From positions 62,001 to 126,000 of the forward strand of contig QQVE01000034.1 in assembly GCA_003389325.1 (NCBI GenBank): a DNA stretch of 64,000 nucleotides, given 5' to 3'. The position numbers and the translations under genes were made by a program. This DNA is from Planctomycetota bacterium (GTDB taxonomy: Bacteria; Planctomycetota; Planctomycetia; Pirellulales; PALSA-1355). Under the pieces are notes generated by a model, which was given only the letters and a program-made list of their open reading frames with translations, was not told the DNA's origin and did no database searches. This document shows positions 58,495 to 64,000 of this stretch, one piece after another; the stretch's first letter is position 1, and the number at the start of each line of letters is the position of its first letter.

Positions 58495-58597
58495 GGCGCT
58501 CGACTCTCGCTGAAAGGTTTTCGCGGGGTCCAGGTGCTGTTTCCACTTGGACCTAACGGGCGCCGTACTCGTGTCGCCGGCTCGGCACGCGCGAGCC

Positions 58598-58625
58598 TGC
58601 TCACGCCAGCGTGAGCATGGCACCC
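58598..58625. repeat. Palindromic repeat, family B, single copy
   Basis: TGCTCACGCCAGCGTGAGCA followed by TGGCACCC, the same unit as 21769-21898. It lies in the yeaH-spoVR gap, inside the putative operon. Confidence 0.85.
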
Positions 58626-58652
58626 ATCCCGGTTTCGTTTACAGTGTGTGGT

Positions 58653-59756
58653 TCATACTCCCGTTCCCAGGAACTTTTTCAGGCACGCGTAGATGCCGTC
58701 TTTGTTCTCGATCTCGACGGCGATCATTTTCGACTCGGCCTCGTCGAAGGAGTGCTCCAGCGAGCGGATGTATTCGCCGCTGCCGTAGGGGCTTTCGACC
58801 TGGCCGTAGCAAAACAGATTGACGTGCGGCAGGATATCGCCTCGCAGCAGGTCGAGGCTCTTCTCGTTGTCCTCGCCCCAGTTGTCGCCGTCGGAAAACT
58901 GAAACACGTAGATGTTCCAGTCCGTGGGCGGAAAGACCCGTTCGATCATGTCGGCCGCCACGCGGTAGGCCGAGCTGATGCGCGTGCCGCCGCTTTCGCG
59001 GGTGTGGTAGAAGGTGTGCTCGTCGACCTCCTTGGCCGCGGCGTCGTGGATGATGTACCGCCGCTCGACCCCCTTGTATTGGCTCTTGAGCCAGGCATCG
59101 AGCCAGAAGGCGGCCGTGCGGACGATTTCTTTCTGGTCGTCGGTCATCGAGCCGGAGACGTCCATCATGTAGATGATCGCCGCGTTGGCCTGCGGCAGGC
59201 TCACCTCGGTCCAGGCCCGGTAGCGCTTGTCTTCGCGAATCGGCACCACGCGGGGCCGCTCGGGCACGTAGGTATTCGACGAGATCTGGCGACGCAGCGC
59301 TTCCATGTAGGTCCGCTTGAAGTGCCGAAGCGACTCGGGACCGCTCTTGCGGATGCTGGTGTAGCGGGCCTTTTCGCGCTCGATCGTGTCGTTGCCCTTG
59401 GGCTCGATGCGGGGAAGCTCGAGCTCCTCGCCGAGAATCACGGCCAGCTCTTCGAGCGAGACCTCGACTTCGAGAATGTGGCGTCCCGGATCGCTGCCCG
59501 CGGCGCCGGCACCTCCCTCGTCGTCGCCGGGCGAGCCGACCGGGGTGCCCACCTCGCCGTCGCCCTGTCCGACGCCGCCGGAGCCGTTCTTACCGTAGCG
59601 GAAGTGGGGGATATCGAGCTGCGGGATCGGAATGCTGACCAGGTCGCGGCCCTTGCGGCCGATCATCTCGCCGTGGGTCACGTACTTGCGCAGATTCTGG
59701 CGAATCTTGCCCCGTACGATCTGCTTGAATCGCGACAAGTCGTGTTCGATTCTCAT
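58653..59756 (-). CDS. YeaH/DUF444 family protein with vWA-like MIDAS
   Basis: Cytosolic protein of 367 residues. The N-terminus ([20 protein letters not shown]) and a Gly-rich linker precede a von Willebrand A-like domain with the metal-ion site DVSGSMTD (Asp199, Ser201, Ser203), followed by [38 protein letters not shown] and QFSDGDNW. Members are always associated with PrkA and SpoVR. The gene follows prkA by 73 bases. How it acts with the kinase is not known. Confidence 0.95.
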   Translation of the reverse strand: MRIEHDLSRFKQIVRGKIRQNLRKYVTHGEMIGRKGRDLVSIPIPQLDIPHFRYGKNGSGGVGQGDGEVGTPVGSPGDDEGGAGAAGSDPGRHILEVEVSLEELAVILGEELELPRIEPKGNDTIEREKARYTSIRKSGPESLRHFKRTYMEALRRQISSNTYVPERPRVVPIREDKRYRAWTEVSLPQANAAIIYMMDVSGSMTDDQKEIVRTAAFWLDAWLKSQYKGVERRYIIHDAAAKEVDEHTFYHTRESGGTRISSAYRVAADMIERVFPPTDWNIYVFQFSDGDNWGEDNEKSLDLLRGDILPHVNLFCYGQVESPYGSGEYIRSLEHSFDEAESKMIAVEIENKDGIYACLKKFLGTGV

Positions 59757-59829
59757 GGGGCGATCTCGGAGTTGGGCAAGGGGTATCTCGGCAACGCGCC
59801 TTCGACGGCGGCCGTGGGGTGTTGCTGGT

Positions 59830-61872
<2,043 letters not shown>

Positions 61873-62574
61873 GGATATTCCTCCCCGAAGGGTGCTCATC
61901 GGCACCGCTCGCCCGGAGTGTCCCTGAACGCCAGGGGCCTCGCGGCGAGTTGCGCCAGCGGCCCGTATCAGATGCGTATTCGTGCTGTTCCCGATTCCAG
62001 TCTAGTTGCCGTACCCTCGAGTCGTTCCCCGGTTTTCGTCAGCCGATCTTTCGTCACAACCAAACGCGCCCCTGCCTGAGTGCGCACGGAGAACCGCACG
62101 CGGCCGACAGAGAGGCGCCCGCGCACGCCGTCAGACGCGCAGCGTCCAACGCTGCAAATCTTCAAACGTGGCAGACAGAGAGAGAAATTGGAAAAGAACG
62201 CTCGAGGCGCGGCGGGCAGGAAGACCTTGCTTCTCTTTCAGGTAACCGAGGCCGTGCCGTCCCTGCCGCGACCGTCTTCTTACCTTCCCTAGTTCAAGTA
62301 TGCTCACAACTCTGGGAGTCGACAATACGACTTCGGCAAGCCGTGAGGGCACCCTGCACCCGGGAACGCCGGAATTGCTCAGCAAAAAGCTTGCCGAAAC
62401 GCACGATTCGGCCCGGGATTTCCGGCACAAAAAACTTGCCATCCCGTTTGTGAAAATCCGTACAGGCCCGTCAGACAGAGTAGCCGTTTGAACAACTGTC
62501 GCATGTGGACACTTTGTTCGGCACGGCAATTGGGGCCGGCAGCGCTCCAAGTGCGCTACAGACGGTGCGGCCGT
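61873..62574. other. Long non-coding region upstream of prkA
   Basis: About 700 bases between prkA and the response-regulator gene, both on the minus strand. No supported gene; frames on either strand are low-complexity and basic. It holds the sigma-54-like site at 62381-62396 and a near-repeat of it at 62424-62441. Confidence 0.55.
62381..62396 (-). promoter_or_regulatory. Sigma-54-type promoter-like site upstream of prkA
   Basis: Minus strand reads CGGCAAGCTTTTTGCT: GG at 62395-62394 and GC at 62383-62382 with exactly ten bases between, matching the sigma-54 -24/-12 pattern (GGCA-x-G-xxxx-TTGCT) except for two flanking positions. Transcription would start near 62371, leaving a ~500-base leader before prkA. 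A second site 45 bases upstream, TGGCAAGTTTTTTGTGCC, has the -24 half but GT instead of GC. Confidence 0.4.
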
Positions 62575-62961
62575 TCAGCCCAGCAACCGCTTGACGCTTT
62601 CCATCAAGCGGTCCATGGCAAAGGGCTTGCGGATGTAGTCGTCGACGCCGAGCATCTCGGCGTACGCCTTGTGGCGGCTGCCCTCGTTGGCCGTGATCAT
62701 GATCACGCGCAACGGCACCGGGCGCGTGCGACGCAGCTTTTCGAGCACCAGAAACCCGCTGCGCTTGGGCATCATCATGTCGAGCACGACCAGATCGGGG
62801 TCTTCGCGCTCGGCCATCGCCAGGCCCTGATTGCCGTCGCGGGCGACCATCACCTCGAATCCGTTCGACTCCAGCGCGTAACGGACGCTTTCGACGATTT
62901 CGTTGTCGTCGTCGACGATCAACACCCGCTGGCGCTTCTCGTCGACTTTCTCGTCTGCCAT
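62575..62961 (-). CDS. Single-domain response regulator
   Basis: 128-residue receiver domain with nothing attached. The acidic pocket is DDD (17-19), the phospho-acceptor is Asp61 (VVLDMMMPKRSGF), followed by Thr in IMITANEG and Lys in YIRKPF. Stand-alone receivers act by protein interaction or in phosphorelays; no histidine kinase is adjacent. ATG 62961 starts a short charged leader. It precedes prkA on the same strand but 700 bases away. Confidence 0.93.
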   Translation of the reverse strand: MADEKVDEKRQRVLIVDDDNEIVESVRYALESNGFEVMVARDGNQGLAMAEREDPDLVVLDMMMPKRSGFLVLEKLRRTRPVPLRVIMITANEGSRHKAYAEMLGVDDYIRKPFAMDRLMESVKRLLG

Positions 62962-63032
62962 CGTTCGGTCGGCTTTCAAAAAATCTTCGGACCGGGCCGC
63001 CCCGGGCGCGGGCGTTTCCCGGCTGAATGGGT

Positions 63033-63038
63033 TAGAAT
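63033..63038 (+). promoter_or_regulatory. Putative -10 box for the DUF1570 gene
   Basis: TAGAAT (63033-63038), 91 bases before the ATG at 63130, in the divergent gap with the response regulator. No good -35 is visible. Confidence 0.3.
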
Positions 63039-63129
63039 GGAAAGCTCCACAAGTATCCGAGATCCACCGAATTTGCAAGGTCCACCGGCCCCTCGGCCGA
63101 GGCGCCCCCCGCAGCACTTCCCGGAACCC

Positions 63130-64000
63130 ATGCTTCGATCCGCACGCCATCTCGTCGTTGGGGGACTGCTGGCGGCCATCGGCCTTGCGGCCCTCACGGA
63201 CTCCGGCCGCGCCCAGGCGGTGCCGCGGGCCGCGAGCGACGACTCGGAACTCATCCTGCCGCAAGGCGGCATCGTGCGCCGCGGGCAGGGGCAACACGTG
63301 CGTGTGAAAGACCGCCACGGCCAGGACGTCGTCGCCCTGTTGCACGCCGAGGTGGCCGACCGGCGGCTGGTGATCCTGCCCGACGGGCGTCTGGTGTCGG
63401 TGCCGACCGCCGAGGCCCCCATCACCGACGAGCCGTTCGAACCGGCCACGAAGCAGCAGATCGCCGACGAGCTGAAGGCGAAAGGGTTTGGCGACTTCAA
63501 GGTTCGCTCGACCGCGCGGTACATCTATGTCTACAACACCAGCGAGGCGTTTCGCACCGGCACCAGCCGGATTCTGGAGACGATGTATCCGGCGATTTTC
63601 GCCTACTTTAAGCGGCTGAAACTGCCGGTGCACCATCCCGAAACGCCGCTGGTGGCGATCATGTTCCGCACCGAGGAGGAGTTCCAGAAATACGATCCGG
63701 TGCCGTCTTCGATTGCCGCCTACTACAACACGATCACCAACCAGATCGTGATGTACGAGCAGTCGGACCTGGTAAAGGTGGCCCCGGAGTTGGCCATCAA
63801 GCAGTCGATCGGCGTGATCGCCCACGAGGGCATCCACCAGATCCTGCACAACATCGGCGTGCAACAGCGGCTGTCGCATTGGCCGATGTGGCTGTCGGAA
63901 GGACTGGCCGAGTACTTCGCGCCGACCGAGGTGGGCCGCCGCATGCGATGGAAGGGCGTCGGCCGTCCGCACGACCTGCGGATGTACGAGCTCAATCGCC
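63130..64000 (+). CDS. Secreted DUF1570 zinc-metallopeptidase-like protein (partial, C-terminus off window)
   Basis: 290 residues are visible. A signal peptide (LVVGGLLAAIGLAALTDSGRA) is followed by a beta-rich N-terminal region (ILPQGGIVRRGQGQHVRVKD; VILPDGRLVSVPTA) and the DUF1570 domain (STARYIYVYNTSEAF; LVAIMFRTEEEFQKY; YYNTITNQIVMYEQSD). The gluzincin-type zinc motif HEGIH is at 232-236 (IAHEGIHQIL), with a downstream Glu in WLSEGLAEYF as the likely third ligand. Planctomycetes carry many such secreted peptidases; substrate unknown. The gene continues past the right edge. Confidence 0.9.
   Translation, partial: MLRSARHLVVGGLLAAIGLAALTDSGRAQAVPRAASDDSELILPQGGIVRRGQGQHVRVKDRHGQDVVALLHAEVADRRLVILPDGRLVSVPTAEAPITDEPFEPATKQQIADELKAKGFGDFKVRSTARYIYVYNTSEAFRTGTSRILETMYPAIFAYFKRLKLPVHHPETPLVAIMFRTEEEFQKYDPVPSSIAAYYNTITNQIVMYEQSDLVKVAPELAIKQSIGVIAHEGIHQILHNIGVQQRLSHWPMWLSEGLAEYFAPTEVGRRMRWKGVGRPHDLRMYELNR

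Noticed and set aside
62131..62550. 139-codon minus frame upstream of prkA
   Set aside because: Basic, Cys/Ser-rich sequence without domain or ribosome site, and it runs through the sigma-54-like site.

Overview
The window looks like a piece of a planctomycete chromosome, most likely order Pirellulales. The signs are high-GC coding sequence, a DUF1559 pilin-like protein, four scattered proteins with C-terminal VPEPS sorting signals, a leucine-rich-repeat protein with an Arg-rich planctomycete-style anchor, an ECF sigma factor overlapping a giant WD40 Ser/Thr kinase, PQQ-propeller and DUF1570 secreted proteins, and many palindromic intergenic repeats. I see no rRNA, tRNA, CRISPR array or intact transposase. 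The organism call is inference from family content.

Layout. 1-6050: a minus-strand tripartite export operon (TolC-like lipoprotein, HlyD-like adaptor with EF-hands, MacB-like permease running off the left edge). 6469-8079: two PEP-CTERM proteins around a truncated DUF4349 remnant. 8619-15830: M16 protease, TrmL, M19 dipeptidase, PQQ propeller protein and a LolA-like protein. 16067-18474: GH88 glycosidase and a membrane-anchored Gfo/Idh-like protein. 18772-23974: HtrA protease, thiL-tsaE and the hslV-hslU protease operon. 24223-32393: DUF1559 pilin-like protein, aat, a second HtrA, the dnaG-rpoD macromolecular synthesis operon and a zinc-ribbon coiled-coil protein.

32400-36080 is an accessory, partly decayed region: an RHS-repeat remnant, a MITE-like inverted repeat, an LRR protein, and a glycosyltransferase gene present as two fragments that share a ~70-bp direct repeat and flank two small anchored proteins. 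Then come greA with a terminator-like hairpin in its leader, an operon of a 645-aa protein with yggS and yggU, and a YdjY-like protein. 40385-45000 is a second accessory stretch with tandem and palindromic repeats, a PEP-CTERM protein and several unrecognised small membrane proteins.

45125-49008 is an ECF sigma factor translationally coupled to a WD40 protein kinase. 49297-53900 holds a metallophosphoesterase with a CBM9-like tail, a PEP-CTERM protein, an orphan Imm1-type immunity protein and HemQ. 54042-56477 holds mannonate dehydratase and a secreted beta-propeller protein; with the GH88 enzyme they point to uronate/polysaccharide use. 56489-61872 is the conserved prkA-yeaH-spoVR stress cluster, with an extra overlapping small gene at its end and a sigma-54-like site far upstream. 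The window closes with a single-domain response regulator and a DUF1570 metalloprotease cut by the right edge.
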